Below, piece after piece: positions 50,560 through 55,871 of a DNA stretch of 64,000 bases (the first letter of the stretch is position 1; each line of letters begins with the position of its first letter). The position numbers and the translations under genes are program-made. The DNA comes from Prochlorococcus marinus str. MIT 9301 (GTDB lineage: Bacteria > Cyanobacteriota > Cyanobacteriia > PCC-6307 > Cyanobiaceae), in assembly GCF_000015965.1 (NCBI RefSeq), contig NC_009091.1:992001-1056000 (forward strand), read 5' to 3'. The notes under the pieces are model-generated. The model did not search any database, was not told where the DNA came from, and saw nothing but the letters and a program-made list of their open reading frames with translations.

Positions 50560-50778
50560 GCCTCCGTCATAACTATCTGTATCAGCTAGTCCTTCTCCAC
50601 CTGCTAGAAGCAGACTTTTATTTGGTTGATCACTATCAAAAGAGTTAGCTAATTCAATGTTTTCTACGTCAGAGTAGTTTGCAATTTCATTGAGGTTAAT
50701 CTCAGTAGCATTTGCAGCAATAGGTGAAATTAATCCTAAAGCAGCTGGAGCTACCAACAAACGTTGGAAAAGCTTCAT
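49579..50778 (-). CDS. som: Outer-membrane porin, tandem copy 1 (no SLH domain, short N-terminus)
   Basis: A 399-residue porin of the cyanobacterial OprB/Som family. The signal peptide is MKLFQRLLVAPAALGLISPIAANA. About 60 residues follow, including LLLAGGEGLADTDSYDGG, and then the beta barrel from FSETTTASFSVDFAIGAV to the terminal GIMVKTSFSF, whose final Phe is typical of outer-membrane proteins. The SLH domain that usually anchors these porins to peptidoglycan, present in the paralogue at 61245, is absent. The barrel is identical to the one in the next gene. The GC content is clearly above that of the neighbours, as for other abundant proteins. Confidence 0.92.
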   Translation of the reverse strand: MKLFQRLLVAPAALGLISPIAANATEINLNEIANYSDVENIELANSFDSDQPNKSLLLAGGEGLADTDSYDGGFSETTTASFSVDFAIGAVDGRGTTTTITDGDEDLQATYGFQIDLNTSFTGEDSLDISLDAGNGNGSLGEFDLNGPATTDAANEITASDILTVDGISYTFPLGGATAFVGDNTDGSMLFTTACVYGGPSNTLDDCGNVTAGITGGGLSIGAAYDFDNGFTTAFGAQFSETGIATDETDDSYALNAAYISDSYGASITYANIEDGNDNDTYMAFNGYYSFDNGLNISAGYEIGDLDNAAATVDETEAYFVGINGEVGPGELGAAAGTAGRMVETATGIPDRMMYEIYYSYAVNDGMTITPLIYTVEADPGETGDLDETGIMVKTSFSF

Positions 50779-50784
50779 AAAGTG

Positions 50785-50793
50785 TCCTCACAC
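50785..50793 (-). promoter_or_regulatory. Yfr1-complementary leader element, porin copy 1
   Basis: On the mRNA this reads GTGTGAGGA, 7-15 bases before the ATG, covering the ribosome-binding site. It is complementary to nine bases of the invariant ACTCCTCACAC loop of the sRNA Yfr1, which is known to repress two som porins in Prochlorococcus MED4. Yfr1 itself is not in this window. Confidence 0.65.
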
Positions 50794-50867
50794 AATTTTG
50801 TAATTTTAAGATAATTTAAATAATGATTAATGACAAGCCACGGTAGACAAAAAAAAAGTTGTCTAAA

Positions 50868-50898
50868 TAAAAAAAGACCTGCTACATGCAGGTCTTTT
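50868..50898 (-). terminator. Terminator of the second tandem porin
   Basis: AGACCTGC (50875-50882) / GCAGGTCT (50888-50895) with an A-run on the plus strand side, matching the terminator of copy 1 except for one loop base. Confidence 0.88.
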
Positions 50899-51912
50899 AA
50901 TGTGTGTAAGATTTCTAAATTAAATTTAGATTTAGAAGCTGAATGATGTTTTAACCATAATTCCAGTTTCATCCAAATCTCCTGTTTCACCAGGATCAGC
51001 TTCCACAGTATAAATAAGTGGAGTGATTGTCATTCCATCATTTACTGCGTATGAATAATAAATTTCATACATCATCCTATCAGGTATTCCAGTAGCGGTT
51101 TCAACCATTCTTCCGGCAGTACCTGCAGCAGCACCTAATTCACCTGGTCCAACTTCACCGTTGATTCCCACGAAGTAAGCTTCTGTTTCGTCAACAGTTG
51201 CAGCTGCATTATCAAGATCACCGATTTCATAACCAGCACTGATGTTTAAACCGTTATCAAATGAATAATAACCATTAAATGCCATGTATGTATCGTTGTC
51301 GTTACCATCTTCGATGTTTGCGTAAGTGATAGAAGCACCGTAGCTATCGCTAATGTATGCAGCGTTTAACGCATAAGAATCGTCAGTTTCATCAGTAGCT
51401 ATACCAGTTTCACTGAATTGAGCACCAAATGCTGTTGTGAATCCGTTATCGAAGTCATATGCAGCACCGATAGATAATCCACCACCTGTGATTCCAGCAG
51501 TTACGTTACCGCAATCATCAAGTGTGTTAGATGGTCCGCCATATACACAAGCTGTAGTAAATAGCATACTTCCATCTGTATTGTCACCAACGAAAGCAGT
51601 TGCGCCACCTAGAGGGAAAGTATATGAAATACCATCAACAGTTAGGATGTCGCTAGCAGTTATTTCATTAGCTGCGTCAGTAGTAGCAGGGCCATTAAGG
51701 TCGAATTCACCTAGTGAGCCGTTACCATTACCAGCGTCAAGAGAGATATCAAGTGAATCTTCCCCAGTGAAACTTGTGTTCAAGTCAATCTGGAAACCGT
51801 AAGTAGCCTGAAGATCTTCATCTCCATCAGTAATTGTAGTTGTTGTACCTCTTCCATCAACAGCACCGATCGCGAAATCTACTGAGAAGGAAGCAGTTGT
51901 TGTTTCTGAGAA
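50874..51912. repeat. 1,039-bp near-identical direct repeat, copy 2
   Basis: Second copy of the repeat at 49521-50559, covering the barrel of the second porin and its 3' UTR. Sequences flanking the repeat (signal peptides, N-terminal segments, 5' UTRs) are clearly diverged. Confidence 0.95.
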
Positions 51913-52089
51913 ACTACCAGCTTCAAAGTTGTTTAGTCTTGCTTCTAAACCGTCTACACGGCTATTTGTAATAGCAAGTTGTTCTGCAGGTGTGAAGTCA
52001 CTGATTGTAACTTCATTTGCTGTAGCTGCTACAGGAGCTAAAAGTCCTAATGTTGCAGGAGCTACAAGCAAGCTTTTAAAAAGCTTCAT
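50932..52089 (-). CDS. som: Outer-membrane porin, tandem copy 2 (no SLH domain, keeps coiled-coil)
   Basis: A 385-residue Som-family porin from the ATG at 52089. The frame is open to 52152, but the extra 21 residues precede a clear signal peptide (MKLFKSLLVAPATLGLLAPVAATA) and the ribosome-binding GAGG. After the signal comes a short heptad segment ITNSRVDGLEARLNNFEAGS, as in the SLH porin at 61245, then a barrel identical to that of copy 1. The SLH domain itself is missing. It lies upstream of copy 1 with its own terminator between them, so each is a separate unit. Confidence 0.92.
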   Translation of the reverse strand: MKLFKSLLVAPATLGLLAPVAATANEVTISDFTPAEQLAITNSRVDGLEARLNNFEAGSFSETTTASFSVDFAIGAVDGRGTTTTITDGDEDLQATYGFQIDLNTSFTGEDSLDISLDAGNGNGSLGEFDLNGPATTDAANEITASDILTVDGISYTFPLGGATAFVGDNTDGSMLFTTACVYGGPSNTLDDCGNVTAGITGGGLSIGAAYDFDNGFTTAFGAQFSETGIATDETDDSYALNAAYISDSYGASITYANIEDGNDNDTYMAFNGYYSFDNGLNISAGYEIGDLDNAAATVDETEAYFVGINGEVGPGELGAAAGTAGRMVETATGIPDRMMYEIYYSYAVNDGMTITPLIYTVEADPGETGDLDETGIMVKTSFSF

Positions 52090-52094
52090 AAATT

Positions 52095-52103
52095 TCCTCA
52101 CAC
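52095..52103 (-). promoter_or_regulatory. Yfr1-complementary leader element, porin copy 2
   Basis: The mRNA reads GTGTGAGGA directly upstream of the ATG at 52089, identical to the element before copy 1 although the surrounding leaders differ. Conservation in a diverged leader supports a function. Confidence 0.65.
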
Positions 52104-52311
52104 GAAATTTAAAGTACACCTTAAGATAGTGTATTAACCCATACGAAATCAAGTAGCAACCGCTACATTTTTAAAAAATATGTGACAGTTTGTTGACCTA
52201 TACAATATTTTTTTAATAGTCAAAAAATTTTAATTAATTTGAAATTTCTATCTGTAATTTTATATATATGTATTCTTAGTTTGTTATTTCTAGCTTTGAA
52301 GATGAAAAAAC

Positions 52312-52479
52312 CTATTCTAACTTTTTAGAAATTTTGAAAATCACCTCTTTAGTTTTATATTTTTTTTTGTTGTTACCGTTTAAGGCGTCTACATACCAAC
52401 CGGAAGCTAATCTTGTATCTATTTCTTCGTAGCTTTCATTTTTTTTTAATTTGCTTAAAGATTTCTTTTTATAATCCAT
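52312..52479 (-). CDS. Small basic hypothetical protein
   Basis: A 55-residue Lys-rich protein: MDYKKKSLSKLKKNESYEEI, then DTRLASGWYVDALNG, then a basic tail KKYKTKEVIFKISKKLE. The pattern of a polar N-terminus and a central SGWYVDALNG looks protein-like rather than random. No function is known to me. It sits alone in the 700-base spacer between the porins and the oxygenase gene. Confidence 0.5.
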   Translation of the reverse strand: MDYKKKSLSKLKKNESYEEIDTRLASGWYVDALNGNNKKKYKTKEVIFKISKKLE

Positions 52480-52694
52480 AATTTAAATTAATAATCAAAA
52501 TATAGCATTAAGAAAAATGCAGAGCATTAAATAAACATACTATCAAAACATAAATATCTATATATTTAAGTATCAAAAATAAAATATGTATTTTCGAAAT
52601 CTTTAGAAAAAAGAAAAAAATACTTTGATTTACCTCAACAAAAAAAATAATTAGTTATATTTTTTAAAAATAAACCTGAGGAGCACAAGGTAAA

Positions 52695-52799
52695 ATGACT
52701 CAAATAAGTCTTATTGTCAATTCCATGCCACGAGATTTGACAGAATTTGCATTTTTTTTAGCAGTTGGATTTACAGCAGGATCAATGGGTTTAATCTGA
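52695..52799 (+). CDS. 34-residue putative single-helix membrane protein
   Basis: ATG at 52695 follows CTGAGGAGCACAAGG, a good ribosome-binding region. The product MTQISLIVNSMPRDLTEF is followed by a short hydrophobic helix AFFLAVGFTAGSMGLI. It resembles the many tiny thylakoid or membrane proteins of cyanobacteria, but I cannot name it. The oxygenase gene at 52863 starts 63 bases later on the same strand. Confidence 0.5.
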   Translation: MTQISLIVNSMPRDLTEFAFFLAVGFTAGSMGLI

Positions 52800-52862
52800 T
52801 TAAGTTTAAATCGGTTTGATAAATTATTAGTTAATAAAACTAGTAAGTAGACCAATTAAGGT

Positions 52863-53423
52863 ATGAAATATGGAGATAGATGTAGAGTTATAGAACTCAA
52901 GGGAGATTTCCTAAGAAAAATTGATAATACAACTTCAAATATGGATTTACAAATAGAAAAAAGTTTAGTAAATGAAGGGGATCCTAACATCAGAATTTCT
53001 AAGCAAGCTTGGATAAAAGAAGCTTCTTTTTGTAAATTATTTTTTGATATCGGTCAAAAAGTAAACGAACTTTGTAAATGGAATTTTGATATTAAAGGTA
53101 TAGAACCTATCCAATATGGAATATATAGTGACGGAGGAAAATATGATTGGCATGTAGACCAAGGCGCAAAAATGTTTCTTAAAGGAGGTTCGGTAAGAAA
53201 AATCAGCATGACTTTATTCATTAATAATCCTGATGAGTATGAAGGAGGCGAATTTGATCTGGAATTATTCCCCCCAGAGAAAGAACCTAGATATGAAACT
53301 TTTAAATTGAAAAAAGGTTCTGCAATCTTTTTTCAGTCTGATGTTTGGCATAGAGTTAGACCTGTTAGTTCGGGAGTAAGGAAATCATTAGTAGCTTGGT
53401 ACTCTGGACCTCCTTTCAGATAA
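52863..53423 (+). CDS. 2-oxoglutarate/Fe(II)-dependent oxygenase (prolyl hydroxylase-like)
   Basis: A 186-residue protein of the PKHD/P4Hc family. The iron ligands are visible: HVD in YDWHVDQGAKM near residue 97 and the distal His in SDVWHRVRPV near residue 162, with the 2-oxoglutarate-binding Arg in SGVRKSLVAWYSG near residue 176. GGEFDLELF is the usual strand between them. Such enzymes are common in Prochlorococcus and in cyanophages; the substrate is unknown. It lies just before the tRNA-Pro region. Confidence 0.88.
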   Translation: MKYGDRCRVIELKGDFLRKIDNTTSNMDLQIEKSLVNEGDPNIRISKQAWIKEASFCKLFFDIGQKVNELCKWNFDIKGIEPIQYGIYSDGGKYDWHVDQGAKMFLKGGSVRKISMTLFINNPDEYEGGEFDLELFPPEKEPRYETFKLKKGSAIFFQSDVWHRVRPVSSGVRKSLVAWYSGPPFR

Positions 53424-53587
53424 AGTTATTGAATTTAAAAAATTATATTTCTATTGAATGAGAAGAAAGTTTTTATGAAAAAGATTAACAAATAAAGAAT
53501 ATACATTTTAGAAGTCATATTCAATAACTATTTTTAGCAAGAGTGATTTTAAAGCACCATATTTATTCACGAAAATCAGTTTAAAAA

Positions 53588-53609
53588 TTAGTGAGAGATT
53601 AGTGAGAGA
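53588..53609. repeat. Tandem 11-bp repeat TTAGTGAGAGA x2
   Basis: Two exact head-to-tail copies, about 90 bases before tRNA-Pro. Read on the other strand (TCTCTCACTAA) they are loosely similar to the TTCCCTCAAAA repeats on the far side of the element, so they may be recombinase-binding sites; that is speculative. Confidence 0.6.
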
Positions 53610-53699
53610 AAGCATATTTATGCATAAATAATATTTTTTACAAAAAATTTTGCTATTTACTCTTTTATAGATGTCTGTTATGAACTAAGATCTTATGAG

Positions 53700-53773
53700 C
53701 GGGGCGTGGCGCAGCTTGGTAGCGCGGGTGCTTTGGGAGCACTAGGTCGCAGGTTCGAATCCTGTCGCCCCGA
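53700..53773 (+). tRNA. trnP: tRNA-Pro (TGG), integration target
   Basis: A 74-nt cloverleaf: acceptor CGGGGCG pairs with CGCCCCG, discriminator A, anticodon loop TTTGGGA with anticodon TGG, T loop TTCGAAT. The last 46 bases (53728-53773) are repeated exactly at 55273-55318. This marks the gene as the attachment site of an integrated element that restored the tRNA on insertion. Confidence 0.97.
53728..53773 (+). repeat. Attachment core attL (46 bp, within tRNA-Pro)
   Basis: From GTGCTTTGGGAGCAC through the T arm to the discriminator, identical to 55273-55318. It spans the anticodon arm to the tRNA 3' end, the usual crossover region for tyrosine recombinases. Confidence 0.9.
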
Positions 53774-53795
53774 CTCTTAAAAACCAAGTCATACT

Positions 53796-53820
53796 AGCGA
53801 GTCTCCCAACTCGCTTTTTT
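53796..53820 (+). terminator. Terminator after tRNA-Pro
   Basis: AGCGAGT (53796-53802) pairs exactly with ACTCGCT (53809-53815) around a 6-base loop and is followed by a T-run. It lies 23 bases past the tRNA end, inside the element. Confidence 0.88.
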
Positions 53821-53844
53821 ATTATTTGTTGTCTCACATTAAGA

Positions 53845-53868
53845 AAATGTAGCTAAAGGGGTAGCTAG
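53845..53868. repeat. Left arm-type tandem 12-mers
   Basis: AAATGTAGCTAA then AGGGGTAGCTAG, head to tail. The second unit is identical to the first unit of the right array at 55125. The array starts 71 bases inside the attL core. Spacing and position resemble integrase arm-binding sites. Confidence 0.7.
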
Positions 53869-53961
53869 GATACAGTTGTTGCGGTCGTCACTTACTTATC
53901 TAGTGCCTTTTATTGACAATTCCATCAATTAGGTTGTTCCCCAAAAATTTTAGAACACTTA

Positions 53962-54594
53962 TTAATCAATAAGTGCGACCCATGAAAAGGCTGCTCCAAT
54001 ACCGATTAAAATTCCCGAAACCAAATTTTTATTCTTTAAAATTTTTCCAATATGCTCTGATAAGTATAGGACTATTAAGAGCAAAGATCCTTGCCCTATA
54101 AATATTCCTAAAAAGTAACTTAATAGAGGACTTTGCTCAGCACCAACAATTGCACCTCCTATCAAGTAACCATGCAAAGAGATCATGGGTAAAAGTAATG
54201 AGCTAGGTAAATAGCCCAAAATTATCAAACTTTCTAAAACTAAGCTTAAAGATACTAATGCTTCTGCGTAGGGAATCATAAATTCTGGCAATGACAAAAT
54301 TTGCGCAATAGCACTTCCAATTAAACCAAAACCTAATAAAGGTAATATCCATTTTTTTGGGAATCTCAATCCAATAAGACTTATTGCCAAAATAAAAAGG
54401 AGATGGTCTGGACCTAATAAGGGATGACCAATACCACTGATAAATCCCTGCCAGGAAGTTAATGTGGAACTCTCACCCATACCAAATGGATGATGAGCAA
54501 ATACTGGATTATAGATACTAATAAAAAACAAATATACAGGGAAGATTATTAAAGAGACTTTTAAGTTCTTATGAAAAAAATTTTTAGAATTCAT
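53962..54594 (-). CDS. hupE: HupE/UreJ family metal permease
   Basis: A 210-residue membrane protein from the ATG at 54594. It has a signal-like first helix, then FAHHPFGMGESS near residue 33 (the His-rich HupE opening HP-x-G). About six further helices follow with the family motifs GIGHPLLGPDHLLFILAI near residue 53 and LHGYLIGGAIVG near residue 142. HupE/UreJ proteins carry Ni or Co for hydrogenase and urease, but in organisms without these enzymes the metal is uncertain. The frame is open 26 codons further, but that part overlaps the Cys-rich gene upstream. It is 13 bases after that gene and likely cotranscribed. Confidence 0.85.
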   Translation of the reverse strand: MNSKNFFHKNLKVSLIIFPVYLFFISIYNPVFAHHPFGMGESSTLTSWQGFISGIGHPLLGPDHLLFILAISLIGLRFPKKWILPLLGFGLIGSAIAQILSLPEFMIPYAEALVSLSLVLESLIILGYLPSSLLLPMISLHGYLIGGAIVGAEQSPLLSYFLGIFIGQGSLLLIVLYLSEHIGKILKNKNLVSGILIGIGAAFSWVALID

Positions 54595-54607
54595 TTTTCT
54601 ATTTAAA

Positions 54608-54745
54608 TTAATGATCTTTGCATGGTGAACATTCTTCACAATCTGTACATTCGCAAGGACAAACACAACCACAACCTGGACAAACTTCTTTCTCGTTTAA
54701 AATCAAAGTATCTGTTACTAAATGTTTTGTAAAAGTAATAACCAT
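54608..54745 (-). CDS. Cysteine-rich metallothionein-like protein (45 aa)
   Basis: Not a classic SmtA by pattern, but a strong metal-binding candidate. Residues 1-20 are ordinary (MVITFTKHLVTDTLILNEKE). Residues 21-42 read VCPGCGCVC, PCECTDCEE and CSPC in order, nine Cys in 21 positions (residues 22, 25, 27, 29, 31, 33, 36, 39, 42), and the protein ends KDH. Such density is typical of metallothioneins that bind Zn, Cu or Cd. It is followed after 13 bases by hupE and preceded by two Fur/Zur-type palindromes. Marine Synechococcus has a Zur-activated metallothionein gene (bmtA), which makes this arrangement meaningful; orthology is not claimed. Confidence 0.75.
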   Translation of the reverse strand: MVITFTKHLVTDTLILNEKEVCPGCGCVCPCECTDCEECSPCKDH

Positions 54746-54893
54746 AATTTGGAAAATTTATTTCTAAATATAAACAATATATGACTAAAAATCATTGCTA
54801 GTAAGTATTTTTATACATTTTATAAAATTAAATTAAAAAACGATTATCATTTTTATTTAATTAAGAAATATATTATTTAACAAAATTTTAAAA

Positions 54894-54908
54894 TGATAAT
54901 CATGTTCA
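54894..54908. promoter_or_regulatory. Fur/Zur-type 7-1-7 palindrome A
   Basis: TGATAATCATGTTCA fits the Fur-family pattern TGATAAT-N-ATTATCA with two mismatches. It is part of a 29-base block repeated at 54960-54988 with three differences. It lies about 150 bases before the Cys-rich gene, far enough for an activator site. Confidence 0.6.
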
Positions 54909-54960
54909 TGAATATTATTTAGCAAAACAATAACAAACCTTTTAAATAATATTTTGATAA

Positions 54961-54975
54961 TGAAAATCATATTCA
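54961..54975. promoter_or_regulatory. Fur/Zur-type 7-1-7 palindrome B
   Basis: TGAAAATCATATTCA is a near-perfect inverted repeat of the same type as box A, 67 bases away. Two similar boxes in one promoter region suggest a metal-responsive Fur-family regulator. Which one (Zur, Fur, Nur) is not readable from the sequence. Confidence 0.6.
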
Positions 54976-55124
54976 TGATTATTATTTAAAAAGATAACTT
55001 CACTCAGCTTCTATTTCAATAATTCTTTTACCTTCCAAAGCATTAATTCTTTCTTCTTGGAATTCAATAGCGACTATCAATTATTTTTTGGGGTGATAAC
55101 TACAAGAAGGCACTCGGGTGTAAA

Positions 55125-55148
55125 AGGGGTAGCTAGAGGGGTAGCTAA
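55125..55148. repeat. Right arm-type tandem 12-mers
   Basis: AGGGGTAGCTAG then AGGGGTAGCTAA, head to tail, ending 124 bases before the attR core. AGGGGTAGCTAG is an exact match to 53857-53868 in the left array. Confidence 0.7.
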
Positions 55149-55272
55149 GTGACGATCTCATGCGAATTCATGCGATCGCAAGGCATAAATTTGAGACTCA
55201 GAAACGTTCCAACACAACAGAAAAGCCTAGTTATAATCTATATTCTTATATTTTTCTCAAAGTTACATACAA

Positions 55273-55318
55273 GTGCTTTGGGAGCACTAGGTCGCAGGTT
55301 CGAATCCTGTCGCCCCGA
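55273..55318 (+). repeat. Attachment core attR (46-bp tRNA-Pro 3' fragment)
   Basis: Exact copy of the last 46 bases of tRNA-Pro, lacking the acceptor 5' strand and D arm, so it is not a functional tRNA. It defines the distal end of the element. Confidence 0.92.
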
Positions 55319-55353
55319 TCAGTTATAGCAGTAAGTCTCAGCTAATACTATAT

Positions 55354-55431
55354 TTCCCTCAAAAATACCTTCCCTCAAAATTCCCTCAAATGGGCTATTG
55401 GTATTACTAGCTTTGTAAAGTTTCCTCAAAT
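55354..55431. repeat. TTCCCTCAAAW direct repeats just outside attR
   Basis: TTCCCTCAAAA at 55354 and 55370, TTCCCTCAAAT at 55381 and the variant TTTCCTCAAAT at 55421. They begin 36 bases beyond the attR core, on the side away from the element. They may be arm sites of another element that once used the same tRNA. Confidence 0.55.
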
Positions 55432-55452
55432 CTTGCAGTTGTTTTCTCAATA

Positions 55453-55554
55453 ATGAAATTTGTAAAAATTGAAGAAAAAGGAGAAAAATTAGACGCGCTT
55501 GTTTTTTTGAAGAATCAAATATTGAGGAAGGCGAAAAAGTTAGAAATAAAATAA
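55453..55554 (+). pseudogene. Short possible gene remnant
   Basis: ATG at 55453 opens MKFVKIEEKGEKLDALVFLK and stops after 33 residues. Adding one T to the T-run at about 55501-55507 would extend the frame to 42 residues ending NKITSYLYSRY, with more protein-like content. This suggests a frameshifted remnant, but the sequence is short and the call is weak. Confidence 0.3.
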
Positions 55555-55646
55555 CTTCATATCTATATTCCAGATATTAAAAAAATTTTTCCTTTAACTT
55601 TACTTAACCATAGGTGAATATTATTTATTAAATAGAAATTGTGGGG

Positions 55647-55853
55647 ATGTTTAAATACAAGGAATTCATTGCTCAAATCAAATATAAAGAAGTAATATCT
55701 TCACCTGTATATTTTATTCCTGTTTTGCTTCTATCCATAATGATTATTATTGAAGGTTTTCACATCTTTAATCACAAACAAAATTGCAAAACTAAAGCTG
55801 AGTGGATGGAACAATCAGGAATGACTTATGACAGGGAATCAGAAGTTAATTAA
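55647..55853 (+). CDS. Small single-helix membrane hypothetical protein
   Basis: A 68-residue protein from ATG at 55647; a GTG at 55641 is an alternative start two codons earlier. Residues 1-18 are charged, one membrane helix spans about residues 19-38 (SPVYFIPVLLLSIMIIIEGF), and a polar tail follows with NHKQNCKTKAEWMEQSG. Function unknown. It converges on arsR with an 18-base gap. Confidence 0.6.
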   Translation: MFKYKEFIAQIKYKEVISSPVYFIPVLLLSIMIIIEGFHIFNHKQNCKTKAEWMEQSGMTYDRESEVN

Positions 55854-55871
55854 TAAAATCTAAAATAAAAT

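Larger units (their letters stand above)
54746..55272. other. Interior of the element upstream of the Cys-rich gene
   Basis: About 530 bases without a secure gene. It holds the two Fur/Zur-type boxes and the right arm repeats. A 26-codon minus-strand open stretch lies at 55000-55080 (ending INALEGKRIIEIEAE and a stop) that reads like the tail of a lost protein. A lone GCGATCGC octamer (HIP1-type) is at 55172-55179. Confidence 0.55.
53728..55318. mobile_element. Small tRNA-Pro integrated element carrying metal-handling genes
   Basis: About 1.5 kb bounded by a full tRNA-Pro on the left and an exact 46-bp copy of its 3' end on the right. Inside each end are tandem 12-bp repeats sharing AGGGGTAGCTAG and a 10-bp inverted match (TCGTCACTTA at 53885-53894, TAAGTGACGA at 55146-55155). 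The cargo is a Cys-rich small protein and a HupE-like permease on the minus strand, with Fur/Zur-type boxes. No integrase or replication gene is visible, so it is a remnant or is moved in trans. The layout recalls tycheposons, tRNA-borne elements of Prochlorococcus; membership is inferred. Confidence 0.75.

Noticed and set aside
50084-51802. Two identical 121-codon ORFs antisense to the porins
   Set aside because: Shadows of the duplicated barrel; they are identical only because the DNA is.
54595-54672. N-terminal extension of the hupE frame
   Set aside because: It overlaps the Cys-rich gene in another frame; ATG at 54594 directly precedes the signal-like helix.
55125-55148. CRISPR-like repeats near the element
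   Set aside because: Units are 12 bp, directly adjacent without spacers, and only two per array.
55273-55318. A second tRNA-Pro gene
   Set aside because: Only the 3' 46 bases are present; the acceptor 5' strand and D arm are missing, so it is an att copy and not a gene.
55160-55345. 61-codon plus-strand ORF across the attR core
   Set aside because: Half of it is tRNA-derived sequence read as codons; no homologous domain recognised.
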